Origin: Lentinula raphanica
Taxonomy: Eukaryota > Basidiomycota > Agaricomycetes > Agaricales > Omphalotaceae
DNA: 64,000 nt
Reading direction: 5' to 3'
NCBI GenBank assembly: GCA_027919835.1
Contig: JANVFP010000010.1
Location: forward strand, 496,001-560,000
Shown: positions 22,425 to 32,389 of the stretch, one piece after another
Layout: each line of letters opens with the position of its first letter
How positions within the stretch are numbered: the first letter of the stretch is position 1
Program-made: the position numbers and the translations under genes
The notes under the pieces: generated by a model
Told to the model about the DNA's origin: nothing
Databases searched by the model: none
Seen by the model: the letters and a program-made list of their open reading frames with translations, nothing else

Positions 22425-23383
22425 TAGTCTGTTTTCAAACCCAGGGTCCGTACCGTAGCTCAGCCATTACCCGATATAGGGCATCACGTGTAAATCACAT
22501 TGACAGTAAACGCGTAAACTAATGTAAACAAACATCGTCTTTCATACATCTTTCACTTTCGTTTCCCCCAAATGAGTCAAAATTCTACAGTCAAATCATC
22601 AGTAGTTCCAACAATAATCTTTTTGTTCAGATCTGAGCACGACCGTGCACTGATATCCGACATCATTCAGCTGTATGCGCCCTTTCAGCCCCATGACTAT
22701 GTGCTTGAGGGAATCGCCGCGTTGCTGGATGGACTGGATCTCATCGCGATCACACCTACTGGCTCAAGAAAGACTGGATACATTTCTTTCACTACTCTTG
22801 TTGTCCGAGAACTTGCAACGCATCCTGAAAAATACCCGGAAATTGAGGAAATCATCAAGAAATTTCCGACAAATCCCCTTGGTTGGTCTGTTGAATAAAC
22901 TATGAATCCATCGTTTTCTTTTCTATGTTTGGGTCGTGGAGATGTTGGGGAAGAGAATGTTGTCTGAGTGGAACTCAAAACAGAGCGTGATGTAGGAGTT
23001 GAAGGCGTCGGGACTCGGAGTTGTGGTTGTACATCGTCAGATTCATTGCGAGAAGGCCGTGGCGTGTTGTAGAACGAAGATGGAGACACAGTTATGGAAG
23101 ATCGAGTGCGACGTGTGGTAGGTTTTTGAGAATCAGATGTATTGAGTTGGAACGAATAAAAGCTCATCGTGGTAGCGGTAAGAGGATGTATCGTAAACGC
23201 GGCTCATTCACATGCACATGTGATTGTAATCATTGCTCATCACCTCTCTTTTAGGAAGGAGGACACCTTCCCAAAAAGGATAGCGCTGACCTACGGTATC
23301 GACGACGCGTTTGAAATCAGACTCTTAATTGATAGCAACGATATTCTTGCGGTAATCAATTTCGAGTCTGACTTGGGAGACTA
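22425..23383. mobile_element. Non-autonomous TIR element (959 bp) with 9-bp target duplication
   Basis: The array sequence is interrupted here relative to its duplicates. The insert starts TAGTCTG and ends AGACTA, six-base inverted termini, and is flanked on both sides by CGTTTGAGT (22,416-22,424 and 23,384-23,392). Removing the insert and one copy of the repeat restores sequence that aligns with the spacer at about 19,890 and 25,450. A 9-bp duplication would fit a Mutator-like element, an 8-bp one a hAT element. No transposase is present; instead a helicase fragment lies inside. Confidence 0.6.
22572..22898 (+). pseudogene. RecQ-like DEAD-box helicase fragment inside the TIR element
   Basis: An open stretch of 108 residues resembles the N-terminal helicase region of the RecQ-like helicases that are expanded in mushroom genomes: the Q-motif-like PFQPHDYVLEGIAALLDG, then the Walker A region DLIAITPTGSRKTGY. 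The canonical GSGKT is changed to GSRKT and the frame stops soon after the segment KKFPTNPLGW, long before the DEAD box. It is a captured, truncated and probably inactive gene piece. Confidence 0.55.
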
Positions 23384-23392
23384 CGTTTGAGT

Positions 23393-23931
23393 GTCATTCG
23401 GGCATGAAAATCCATCAATGCACCGCAAACTGTTTGAACCTTTTCACGTTCGTATCGATTCGTCACCAGTCCAGTTGATAGATGGAGAAATGACCACCAT
23501 CTGACAAGCCTTTGGAAGTTCTGTGAGCCACGATGCTTGTGGGGTTGTTCTCAAGAATAGTCAAGAATCCGTCGATGAAAGCAGTGTTTGATGAGGGTCG
23601 ATGTGATAAAGATCAAGATGGAATCATGAATGGACTCGAATGGTTGAGTTACATCAGGTTACATCGAACCTTCCAGTCTGAAGGTACCAATCAGGTCAGA
23701 TCAACACGAACGGAAGATACGGAAGTTCGAACGCAAAAACTCCGAGTCACCTATCTAGTATCAACGTTGGGATGAGCATGATGGATCATACCCATGGTCA
23801 GCTTGGACTTTTTCCACTGTGTTCCAACTTCCTTCCTTCGATAAGACAAACAGGCCCAAGAAATTCTCCGGGCGCTCGAAACATTGGAGCTTTCGTGATG
23901 CGCGTACAATCCTCCGAGTCAGCATCTGTCT
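23393..23931. other. Array spacer upstream of gene C
   Basis: About 540 bp with no gene. It aligns in patches with the spacers before genes B and D (for example CATCTGACAAGCCTTTG at about 23,500, matching about 19,983 and 27,313). It is part of the duplicated unit. Confidence 0.5.
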
Positions 23932-24096
23932 CACGACACTCGAAATAATGCAAGATCTACATCTGACTCAAATAGCACGAAGGGCCAATACTTAAACTCC
24001 AAGCTCAAGCTCAAGCTCTCAAGCTCAAGACTTGAGTTTAAGCTCTACCTTTCGTACTCTCCAGATCCCAATCCAATCCAAGCCCACATACTAATC
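23932..24096 (+). promoter_or_regulatory. Conserved family promoter, gene C
   Basis: ACGACACTCGAAATAATGCA and AGATCTACATC, then a TATA-like CCAATACTTAAAC, then a run of AAGCTC repeats (24,001-24,050), and CCAAGCCCACA before the ATG. Same order of elements as before genes B and D, with the AAGCTC repeat inserted. Confidence 0.55.
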
Positions 24097-24954
24097 ATGG
24101 CCCTCAGCAGCAGCCCTCGAACCTCCTCTATCCCCCAGAGGAGACAAACCTCCAGTCGGGGTATTCCTTGGCAGGCCGCTCCCCTCATGATCAGTAGTCC
24201 TACTAGTCCTCATCCACAAGCACCGAGTCCGACACAGCCCACCACGATCATCCAAGGTGCCTACTTTGCCGGTGCGAAGGAATTCACGTTCAAAGAACAC
24301 AATGAATTCAACAGCGTCGAGGGTGATATGGTGGTTGAAGAGGACTCTGAATCGGAGCTTAGTAAGACGACTTGGACTACTGGTAGTAATTTTCAAGGTG
24401 CCAGTGCTAGGAATCTGCAACGGGACTCGTACTGTGACCGTCGTGCGTCCTACTCAGACTACCCCGACTACTCCTACTCCTCCTCCTACCCCTACCCCTA
24501 CCCCTACCCCTCCTCCTCCTCCTCTGCACCTCATCCCTCAAGTCCGATATCCAACCCGCAATGGGCCCCTGGCACCAACATATCAGGTCAATTCTTCCCA
24601 GGTTCTGCTGGGTTGACATTCTCGGGGGATAACGAGTTCAACAGTGTGAAAGGGACGATGATCCGGACTCAGACCCGTCGTTCCACGCACCCAGCGCCAG
24701 GTAGCAATCCTCCTCGGACAGCTGTCGTCGATCTTGATCACCACAGGCCCGGGAGACAGAGTGGCTTGAACAACCCGTTTAGTGGTACTAGTAGTACTAC
24801 GAGCTTTCCTCCTCCCAACGTGACCTGGCAGGCCGCTCCGACCTCGCACGGTGTGCATGTGCATATAAGCGGAGAATTCTTCGCTGGAGCATATGGAGGT
24901 CACTTTGCTGGGAAGAATGAGTTCAATGTGGTGGGACAGAATCTGTATAAGTAA
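24097..24954 (+). CDS. NEFN triple-repeat family protein C (tail lost)
   Basis: Paralogue of A, B and D, 285 residues in one exon. Unit 1: IIQGAYFAGAKEFTFKEHNE then FNSVEGDMVV, with acidic EEDSESE after it. A Tyr/Pro/Ser-rich linker with YPYPYPYP follows. Unit 2 after NPQWAPGT: NISGQFFPGSAGLTFSGDNE then FNSVKGTMI, followed by TQTRRS. Unit 3: HISGEFFAGAYGGHFAGKNE then FNVVGQNLYK. The frame meets TAA at 24,952, directly after LYK, where its relatives read on for 10-20 residues to the terminal intron. The old terminal exon (AGGAACTTGCAGAGCTTCGG, about 25,114) still stands downstream. The GTAAAAC at the stop can act as a donor, but splicing there gives the wrong frame for the conserved tail. The C-terminus is therefore probably truncated. 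Confidence 0.65.
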   Translation: MALSSSPRTSSIPQRRQTSSRGIPWQAAPLMISSPTSPHPQAPSPTQPTTIIQGAYFAGAKEFTFKEHNEFNSVEGDMVVEEDSESELSKTTWTTGSNFQGASARNLQRDSYCDRRASYSDYPDYSYSSSYPYPYPYPSSSSSAPHPSSPISNPQWAPGTNISGQFFPGSAGLTFSGDNEFNSVKGTMIRTQTRRSTHPAPGSNPPRTAVVDLDHHRPGRQSGLNNPFSGTSSTTSFPPPNVTWQAAPTSHGVHVHISGEFFAGAYGGHFAGKNEFNVVGQNLYK

Positions 24955-25493
24955 AACTTGTCCCATCGTGAATCGTGCGCGTGATGGTTCAGTTGAATCT
25001 CACCGGATATGATGTTGAACTTGGTGCTACTAGGTACTAGTAGGTACATACTGGTTCTTTTTGCTCCCTTGGATAACATTGTACTGAGTCTTTCGATCAC
25101 GATTTGATTTACAGAGGAACTTGCAGAGCTTCGGCTACTACGGTAGTAGTGCCATGAGCGACTGAGAGTATACTTGATTTGCTCTACTTACATACCCCCA
25201 CCTACTTACTTCCTTTATGGCATCACGGTATCCAAGATGCATACAATCACACTCCAAGTCCATCCAAACCGTTTTCCGCGCAAAAGAAATCCCAAAGTCC
25301 ATCGGAACGTGAGGCATGTTTCCCTGGTATGTCAGACCTAACTGAGGAATCAGGATAATTCAGCCTTTTTCCAGCTCGACGTCAGGATTGGGGATGCATG
25401 ATAGGGCGTCTAAACGGTGCCCCACTTTGATTGTCCGCCTGTTGCACGATAGTCTTGATTGACTCGTGCATGAGAGTCCACCAACAGTGCAAC

Positions 25494-25751
25494 TGTAACC
25501 GTCCGAGGGGTCAGAGACCCCAGGGTGGTTAAGAACTGGGCTGGCCCAGCAACCCCCAGGGGGGATAAGAGCTGGTTACCAGCTATAGAGGGACTAAGGA
25601 TCACCCAATGTACACAAGATCCAATCTATTGGAGGTATACACAACGGAGGTGAACAAGAATAAGGCCAAAGATTACATAATATCTAAGAATCCACCTGAC
25701 TGCCCTAAACCTAACCCTAACTGCCTAGAACTGGCAACGCCGCCGGTTACA
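25494..25751. repeat. Left LTR
   Basis: 258 bp, TG...CA ends. It contains the internal inverted stretch GGGGTCAGAGACCCC and, near its end, two CCTAAC-type repeats. Confidence 0.85.
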
Positions 25752-27004
25752 CTCTCCCCCACAAGACCAAACCCCTTGGTCTTCCAAGAGATCAGAAAGT
25801 CAGCTCAACATCAACGTCAACCAAATGGGGAGCTAACGAAAGATAAAAAGGCAGGTAGTGGCACACATATATGTGTAAGCAAAACCTGGTGTGAAACAAA
25901 CCAGATCCTTCCTATGAGCAAGTCAGGCTCATCGACTGAAGCACAGCAAAGATGCCATTGCAGGTTGGATTGAACCAAGGTGTTCAAAGACCATAGTAGG
26001 TCTACTATGCACTATCACAAGTACAGAAACACGCGTAGGGGCCAGAGCTGCAGTTATGTCGTCTAAGGTCTCCAACCAATAGAGTCAGAGATGGTGTCAT
26101 GAGGATATGACATGGAGCTGGCAGGGTGACTCTCTGCCAGAAAGCGGGAGAAACAAGTTCCTGGGTGCCAAGGAGCATCCAGGAGCCCATAGCATAACTA
26201 TGGTATAGGGATAGACAGAGATAGTCCATCCAGGGGGAGCAATGAGGAACAGGAGGTTCAGGGAAGGGAAGAGGAGATGCAGGACCCACAGGCCCATCAG
26301 GTAGTGCAAAATGCGAACCTAATGAGCTATGAATCATGAAGATCCATGGGGAAATGGCTGAGCTACAGTGAGCATGTCTCATGGGATGATTGATTAACCC
26401 ATGGGTCAGAGAGGAGATAGTGGATCATGGAGGAAGTTGCACCATCCAGAAGCATGAGGGAGGCGTCATGGATGGTCCAAGAACCAAGAGAATCCACTGG
26501 GAACTGCCCAAGATATGTGGATAATATCTTGGACATTGTGCCTGACAGTGACGAGGCCATAACTAGCCGACGAGGTGAGCGATTTTTTCGGTCAATAGCG
26601 CGTCTGAAAGCCCTTAAAAAGAGCTTTCTAACGCCCCCAAGACGTCTAAAACGCGATAGGAACTGAGGGAGATATGGGGTAAACTTTGCAGAGAGGAGTT
26701 GGGGTGATGGGGAAGGGTATATCTTGAGATCCAGCAGATGGATTTGGATGATCAGGGAGTCATCAGAAAGCCTGAAATCAGGACTCTCTAATGAGGGAAG
26801 ATGGTCCAGGATCATAAGGATGGATGTCAAGATATGGATGCCACATCACCAGGTGAAAATTTTCAACACATATCTCCTGCCTCTCCTACACTTCTAATCC
26901 TTCCAGAAGCCTTCCTAGCAGCCTCTAGAGCACCTCCTAGATGACACTAGGTGTTGAGTTGTGCTCTCCCAATAGTAGCAATAGGCTGTGGGTGTGTAAA
27001 AAAC

Positions 27005-27262
27005 TGTAACCGTCCGAGGGGTCAGAGACCCCAGGGTGGTTAAGAACTGGGCTGGCCCAGCAACCCCCAGGGGGGATAAGAGCTGGTTACCAGCTATAGA
27101 GGGACTAAGGATCACCCAATGTACACAAGATCCAATCTATTGGAGGTATACACAACGGAGGTGAACAAGAATAAGGCCAAAGATTACATAATATCTAAGA
27201 ATCCACCTGACTGCCCTAAACCTAACCCTAACTGCCTAGAACTGGCAACGCCGCCGGTTACA
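27005..27262. repeat. Right LTR
   Basis: 258 bp, same length and sequence as the left LTR as far as I can compare by eye. Followed directly by the target duplication GCAAC. Confidence 0.85.
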
Positions 27263-27267
27263 GCAAC

Positions 27268-27858
27268 TGTTCGAACGTTCGTATCGTCACTTGATAGCTA
27301 AAAATTGTCCAGCATCTGACAAGCCTTTGACAGTTCTGTGAGCAATCCTTGAGCTCACTGATTGACAATAATCCCTGAAGGTATTATTGGCTGGTCTCGC
27401 ACGCGCACACCTATCTACGCGGAAACTTACCTGTTAACGTTGGGATTAGCATGGTTACCCATGATCAGCTCAGACTCATTCCATCTTCCTTCAATAGGAC
27501 AATTGGGCCTAAAGAATTGCTGTTGGGTGCTCGTCGCTCACAACATTGGAGCTCTTTCGCGATGCATGTATGATTTTCCGATAGGAACCACTGCATACTC
27601 TGCCAGTGTGCCTGTCAGTATATGAGTTACACAGCTTTACCAGGGTTTATGGCATAGGGCATTCTAGCGCTCACCATTGAAGGTTCTGTAATCATGAGGC
27701 TCAGGCAAGGACTTACCCACCGTGGATCACTTCTTTCAATGGACGCCTGGAATTTCACGACCCCATGCCATAGTTTGAATACAGTTTGCGTCCAATCTAC
27801 TATCATAGGCGCTGTGCTTCCTTCGAGCAAGTCAGACCTCAATCTTGCCCGGGCCTCG
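27268..27858. other. Array spacer between the LTR element and gene D promoter
   Basis: About 590 bp without a gene. It continues the duplicated spacer interrupted by the LTR element (CGAACGTTCGTATCGTCAC) and includes the block TTCAATGGACGCCTGGAATT shared with the region before gene B. Confidence 0.5.
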
Positions 27859-27951
27859 CTACGACACTCGAAATAATGCAAGACCTACATCATAGCTAGA
27901 AAATTGGTACTCAAGGTCTGTCTTTCATTGATTTAGTCCCAAGCCCACACA
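27859..27951 (+). promoter_or_regulatory. Conserved family promoter, gene D
   Basis: TACGACACTCGAAATAATGC, then AAGACCTACATCATAGC, then TTGGTACTCAAGG in the TATA position, then the leader CCCAAGCCCACACA before the ATG. Matches the promoters of B and C. Confidence 0.6.
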
Positions 27952-28732
27952 ATGACCCTTCGAAACTCCTCTATCCCCCAGAGGAAACAAACCCCGGGTG
28001 TGAAGTCTGCTAGTAGTAGTAGTCCAGCACCTCCGACACAATCCACTGTCATCCAAGGTACCTACTTTGCAGGCGCAACAGAATTCACATTCAAACAACA
28101 AAATGAATTCAACAGCGTCGAAGGTGACATGGTGGTCGAAGAGGATGAATCGGAAAAGACTACTGTACGTGCTGCGAGTCCACAATGGGACTCATACCCA
28201 AGTTCCTCCTCCTCCTCCTCTGCACCCCGCCGGGCCTCGAGTCCGATATCTAACCCGCAATGGGCTCCGGGCACCACTATCTCCGGTCATTATTTCGCAG
28301 GTTCCTCTAGCATGAAGTTCTCAGGGGATAACGAGTTCAATAGTGTGAAAGGGACGATGGTGAAGACACGTCGTTCTAAAAACACAGCAGGAACTTATGC
28401 GGGAGGCGCGGGGAATCCTCGAATCGTCGACCTCTCCCACAAGAAACAGAGCAACTCCTCTAGTAGTACAAGCTCTCCTCCCAATACCGCTCCGAAGCAC
28501 GGTGTGAACATAAGTGGAGATTTCTTTGCTGGAGCGCATGATGCTCGATTTACTGGGATGAATGAGTTCAACGCAGTAGGACAGAACCTCTATAAAACTA
28601 TCCACGTCGATGGGTCCGAACGATCCACGGAATATATCAAGGGTATGTCTCTTTTGGCTCTTTGAATATATTGTTGTGTTGAATTTGAGTCTTTCAATTG
28701 CAGAGGAACTTGCAGAGTTTCAGCTACGCTAG
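27952..28732 (+). CDS. NEFN triple-repeat family protein D
   Basis: Paralogue with intact structure, 239 residues from exons 27,952-28,642 and 28,704-28,732. Unit 1: VIQGTYFAGATEFTFKQQNE then FNSVEGDMVV, followed by the acidic EEDESEKT. Unit 2 after NPQWAPGT: TISGHYFAGSSSMKFSGDNE then FNSVKGTMVKT, with basic RRSKNTAG after it and the shared NPRIVDLSHKKQ. Unit 3: NISGDFFAGAHDARFTGMNE then FNAVGQNLYKT. The phase-1 intron leads to the tail EELAEFQLR. The linkers are Ser-rich. It is the shortest and tidiest copy and closest to gene B overall. Function unknown; no secretion signal, membrane span or known catalytic motif. Confidence 0.75.
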
Positions 28733-29233
28733 CCTAATGTGCGGGCTGAAAGCATGATCATATTTTATTAGTTGTACTACCAATGTGCGTTCCGCTACAG
28801 AATCTCAGATCGGGGAGCCCAAGTTCAGAGTCTTGACTGGTTGAGTCTTCACCAAGTATTTCGTGTTGTCTAGCTTGTTTGTATTTGTCTTCCCACCCAA
28901 TGTACCGTTAATCGATGATCTTCTACGCTACGTCTGACTTTTTTGTTTCTGGACCCCGGTCAACTGTGATGATCATGAACTCATGAGGATCAAGCCTTCT
29001 TCCTCAAATTGAGCGTATGGACCCACTGGACCAAAGTATTGGCCAAGAGGATGACATTGGAAATAGATAAACTGAATGAATGAATGAATTAACTGATAGT
29101 GAGGTCCCAGATAGGACTGGTCATCGATGATTTGTACATGAAAATCCTGGTATATCCCCCCTACTTACTTTACATCATGGTATCCAGATTCATAGACGAT
29201 ACGGCATCCATGACCGGTGCTGAAATGGAGATG
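28733..29233. other. 3' flank of gene D
   Basis: 500 bp without a gene. It contains a short tandem GAAT repeat (about 29,073-29,090) and, from 29,153, a segment also seen after genes C and E. Confidence 0.45.
29153..29200. repeat. Dispersed array repeat (copies after genes C, D and E)
   Basis: The sequence CTTACTTTACATCATGGTAT and CCAGATTC recurs with few changes at 34,360-34,400 and, more diverged, at 25,200-25,245. In the C and E copies it is followed by a shared AGTCCATCCAAA. It marks the common 3' end of the duplicated units. Confidence 0.6.
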
Positions 29234-29515
29234 CATCAGGAAAAATATTCCCATCTCTAGAGTCCCTAGAGATACCCCCCAATTCCTAGGCTGCTCAGAG
29301 ATTTTTGTGAGCTTTGAAAGATCAAAAAACATCCTAGAGATCCTGAAAGATCCTGAAAGCATCTGAAAGCACCAGAAAGCACCAGAAAGCACTAGAAAGC
29401 ACCCAGAGAACTTTTAGAAGCCCCAAAGAACTCAGATACTCTAGGCTCTCTGAGACTACCTAGGAATTGGGGGGTATCTCTGGGGACTCTAGAGATGAGA
29501 ATATTTTTCCTGATG
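29234..29515. mobile_element. MITE with 57-bp terminal inverted repeats
   Basis: Bases 29,234-29,290 and 29,459-29,515 are inverted copies of each other with about two mismatches (ends CATCAGGAAAAATATTC and GAATATTTTTCCTGATG). The 168-bp interior contains short direct repeats of the type GAAAGCACCA. No coding capacity. No target duplication is visible: the left flank is array spacer and the right flank is coding sequence of another gene, so the element sits at a junction between unrelated sequences. Confidence 0.8.
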
Positions 29516-30233
29516 TGGATACAGTCGAGGTGGGCGTTTCAACTCTTGACAATGATGGAAATGGAGTTCCTTGGCTAGTGCTGGGTTCGAAAGGAGGTGG
29601 AGCGGTAGAAAGACCGCCTGAAGTGGTATTGCTGTTACTACGGTTGCGATACTGGGCTATGTTCTCTTCCATGGAAGGCGATGCGTCTACAGAGATTTTA
29701 CTCAGATCGTCCGCTGATTTTGACCATCCTTGTCGAGATATTGAGCGGAGGTTACCGAGGATATGTGTCGAGTGAATTGGGCTGGTCGGACTAGATGGTT
29801 GGCTAGAATTGAAGCCGATGGACGAAAGGTCGAGTGAGTTTGGATTTCGCGACAACGACAAATCCATCACAGATCTAAAGCAGAGTTAGGAAGCGGAAGC
29901 ACAGATAGTGAAGGTGATAACACACCTAGCTCCAGGAGTGGCACTGTAAGAGTCCAAAATTGGTCTAGGATCGGTAGGACGCGATATCTTATGTTTCCTT
30001 CCCCTGGGTTCAGAAGCTGAAGCCACAGTGCTTATCTTCGGATTTGATGCGCTCCTACCGAACCATTTCAAAGGTTTTGAGAGAAAGTTCGTGAAACCGT
30101 TTGAAGGCGAAGTTGAACGTGGAAAGCCCAAAGTGGTTACAGGATGTCCGTTGGAGTTCGTGGCAAGGTCCTGAGGACTGAGAGAGTTTGAAGCTGTTTG
30201 AAGGTGCTTGCCAGGTGCTCGCTTTGGAGCCAT
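29460..30233 (-). pseudogene. 5' fragment of an unrecognised Ser-rich protein gene, cut by the MITE
   Basis: Two exons joined by a 50-nt intron (about 29,876-29,926). The start MAPKRAPGKHLQTASNSL is followed by FTNFLSKPLKWFGRSASNPK, GRKHKISRPTDPRPILDSY, then SVMDLSLSRNPNSLDLSS and RSISRQGWSKSADDLSKI. Its composition and motifs look like the disordered N-terminus of a large signalling protein (a RhoGEF-like protein is my weak guess). The frame runs into the MITE, which supplies the last 16 or so residues (from KIFSSLESPEIPPNS) and the stop codon. No continuation lies beyond the MITE. It is either a truncated relic or a short new fusion protein. Confidence 0.5.
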
Positions 30234-30747
30234 ATTACAGATGTATTACAGTGAACAAGCGAAAACGTTGTATAGGTTGAACGCCATCGACGGACGTAGA
30301 CAGGATTTGGACCGGAGGTTGGCTAACTTCGTGCTCATCATGGTTTGAGTGGAAGAGCAGTGGCCCCTATGATTGCCTATCCTATTGTTTCCCTGTCAGG
30401 GTCAATTTCAAGGGATCACAAGCAAACTTTGTCAGCGGTGCCCTGCAAGCTCCTGCAAGTCTTGAGCTTGAGCAGAGATTGGGCTGGAGTGAACAGGCGC
30501 GTGAGGAAACCGTACAATCATTCGACATGATATACAGACGGATCCCAACAGATCCCAACATTGAGAACGTTGAATGATTTTGAAATTGGTATAAATACAT
30601 TTCCGTAACGTGCGGTGTTGTGAAAGAGATTGAGCAATGCATGATGTAAAACAGAGCGAATTATTCAACTGCGGTGCGAAGAAATTTAGAAGATGTAGGT
30701 AACCACAAGATATAAGTGTGCAAACAATACTAGACCAATGGACCAAA
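30234..30747. other. Intergenic
   Basis: 514 bp upstream of the Ser-rich fragment and downstream of the next gene on the same strand. I see only a small direct repeat (GATCCCAACA twice, 30,541-30,562) and no gene. Confidence 0.4.
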
Positions 30748-31748
30748 TCATACACCCTTTACTGGTGAGTTCCGCCAGGAGTTTTTGGAACACTCGCCTT
30801 CACTCTTCCCAGACACCTCTTCAACGAGTGAAATCGATTTCGGAACCCCTTCAAGCCAGGACTGTATTCTGACCCCGTCGTCTTCGCCAGAATAATCATC
30901 GTCCTCAATAATTTCCTCGGAGTCGTCAGATTCAAATGAACGTTGGTCATCGTCTTGACCTGAGATACGCCTAGGTAAAAGCTGCGTATTCGGGCGCGTT
31001 TGGAAGTCGCGCGGTACCGTGGAGTAACACACAGCCGTTATTACCGACATGATAGTGAAATAGGGACGGTTTCGGTGGACACTTGGGTATAGCTGGTATA
31101 CGCCATGGACTACCGCGAAAGTAGGATGAACGTTCAATTTGACCCGAGGGAAATGAGGATGGGCAAATTCAAGCCTCTGATGGAAGGACGAGGAATTGCC
31201 AATGAGAAAAAGATTGGGAGGATTCTTCCGGACTGGGACAAGGTCGTAATCGTATTCCCCGGGTGGTAACACCTGAAGAAAGTTCGTTCGTTCATTCGCG
31301 GTTTGACTTGAGAAAAAACATTGACGCACTTCAAAACAACTGCGACGTTGATCCGTGGGATTCAGAAAATTCGCTTCCACTGTGTTCGCCAACGTCTGCA
31401 AAACTTCGACGGTTGGCACTAGAGCTAACTCCCAGTCGAGAAAAAGAGGTGCAACATCGGCGCGCACTAGGACTTTGAATACGAACCCGATGAAATTGAG
31501 ACATGATTTGACTGACCAGATATGCGATTAAGTGGGCACCAAAGATCAAGTTCTCCTTTCTCGAGCCCCCAGTGATACTCTAAGGCCGTTATCTGGTATT
31601 CCTTGGTGAGCGATTAGTCAAGAAATATTCGATGTAACAAACGCACTCCACAGTAAAATTCACCCGTGAATAAACGAAAGCTCTGTATAGGCTGGGTGTT
31701 CTCTTCGCAGGTAGACAAGTCCTCTAGGTTGATTAACGCGTCTGTCAT
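30748..31748 (-). CDS. Hypothetical protein, possibly of the mushroom HNH-nuclease-like family
   Basis: Three exons join cleanly. The start at 31,748 gives MTDALINLEDLSTCEENTQP. After an intron come YQITALEYHWGLEKGELDLW and NRISVLVRADVAPLFLDWEL, then ALVPTVEVLQTLANTVEANF. The order of W-G-x-K and a long-chain L-R-A-D segment followed by a LxPT segment resembles the C-terminal half of a large Agaricomycete family often annotated as HNH-like. The N-terminal histidine-containing part is missing, so this is a weak match. The rest includes PPNLFLIGNSSSFHQRLEFA and a very acidic stretch (DDSEEIIEDDDYSGEDD). No frameshift. I cannot assign a function. Confidence 0.45.
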
Positions 31749-32389
31749 GTTCTTGGATGATGGTAGTCGTACTAAAGAAGAGTCGATTATGGTCCTTCAT
31801 AGTTCACGGTCATATGATTCCTGGTCAATACTCCAACTCCCACGCCCTTCCCTGGGTTCCTTACTACCAGGCTTTTATTCACAAACGAGTTTACTCTTTT
31901 TTTTGTGAACTACAAAGACGGGCTAGCCAGGCTATTAGAGACTGTTTGCAGCAGGGTCAATCACCCAGCACTAGTCGGATATAACGGAGTCAAAGTACCT
32001 TATTTCAGTGGTCATAATCGGTCTGATCAGTGATCATTATTCCAGTCACGTCTGACGGCGTCAGACTCCCAGTGCTATGAACAATTTCAAGTCATCTTCC
32101 AGTCACCTCCTTTGATCAATCAACGCCTGCGATCAGGCTCAACACGCAGCAACTTGAACGACAATGAGGCGCAGGTTCTCAGATTCGTATGCATTCTGCA
32201 TTAGTGAATAAGTACCAAGTTCGAAGATACCAACTCGGAGAATGTTGAATTCACGGAGTCGATAGTAGGGTCATGGCGCATGGCTTGGACATGATGAATA
32301 CTCGAAAGACTTTTCTGGTATGATGAACTGATATCCTCTACTACTTAAAAGCAAGTTATTAATCGTTCTGTCAGTCCAACTTACCCAAG
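31749..32389. other. Intergenic; promoter region of family gene E
   Basis: 640 bp between divergent genes. Near the right end is a TATA-like CTACTACTTAAAAGC (about 32,338), in the same position relative to the start as in the other family genes. Otherwise nothing recognisable. Confidence 0.45.

Larger units (their letters stand above)
25494..27262. mobile_element. Non-autonomous LTR retroelement (1,769 bp)
   Basis: Two 258-bp direct repeats (25,494-25,751 and 27,005-27,262), each starting TGTAAC and ending GTTACA, enclose a 1,253-bp interior. The element is flanked by the 5-bp duplication GCAAC (25,489-25,493 and 27,263-27,267). The undisturbed target is visible in the duplicated spacer near 19,930. 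The interior has no gag, protease, reverse transcriptase or integrase; its longest frames (for example 26,363-26,830 on the - strand) look like no known protein. It therefore depends on another element, like TRIM/LARD elements. The LTRs look identical by eye, which points to a recent insertion. Confidence 0.85.

Noticed and set aside
22697..23167. Ser/Thr/Pro-rich - strand frame inside the TIR element
   Set aside because: Overlaps the helicase fragment antisense, has low complexity, and lacks splice or family support.
25700..25730. CCTAAACCTAACCCTAAC resembling telomere repeats (also in the right LTR)
   Set aside because: Only about three irregular units, and they lie inside an LTR; not a telomere or a healed break.
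26363..26830. 155-codon - strand frame in the LTR element interior, considered as a gag remnant
   Set aside because: No zinc knuckle, protease or other retroviral-type motif, and no similarity that I recognise; treated as non-coding interior.
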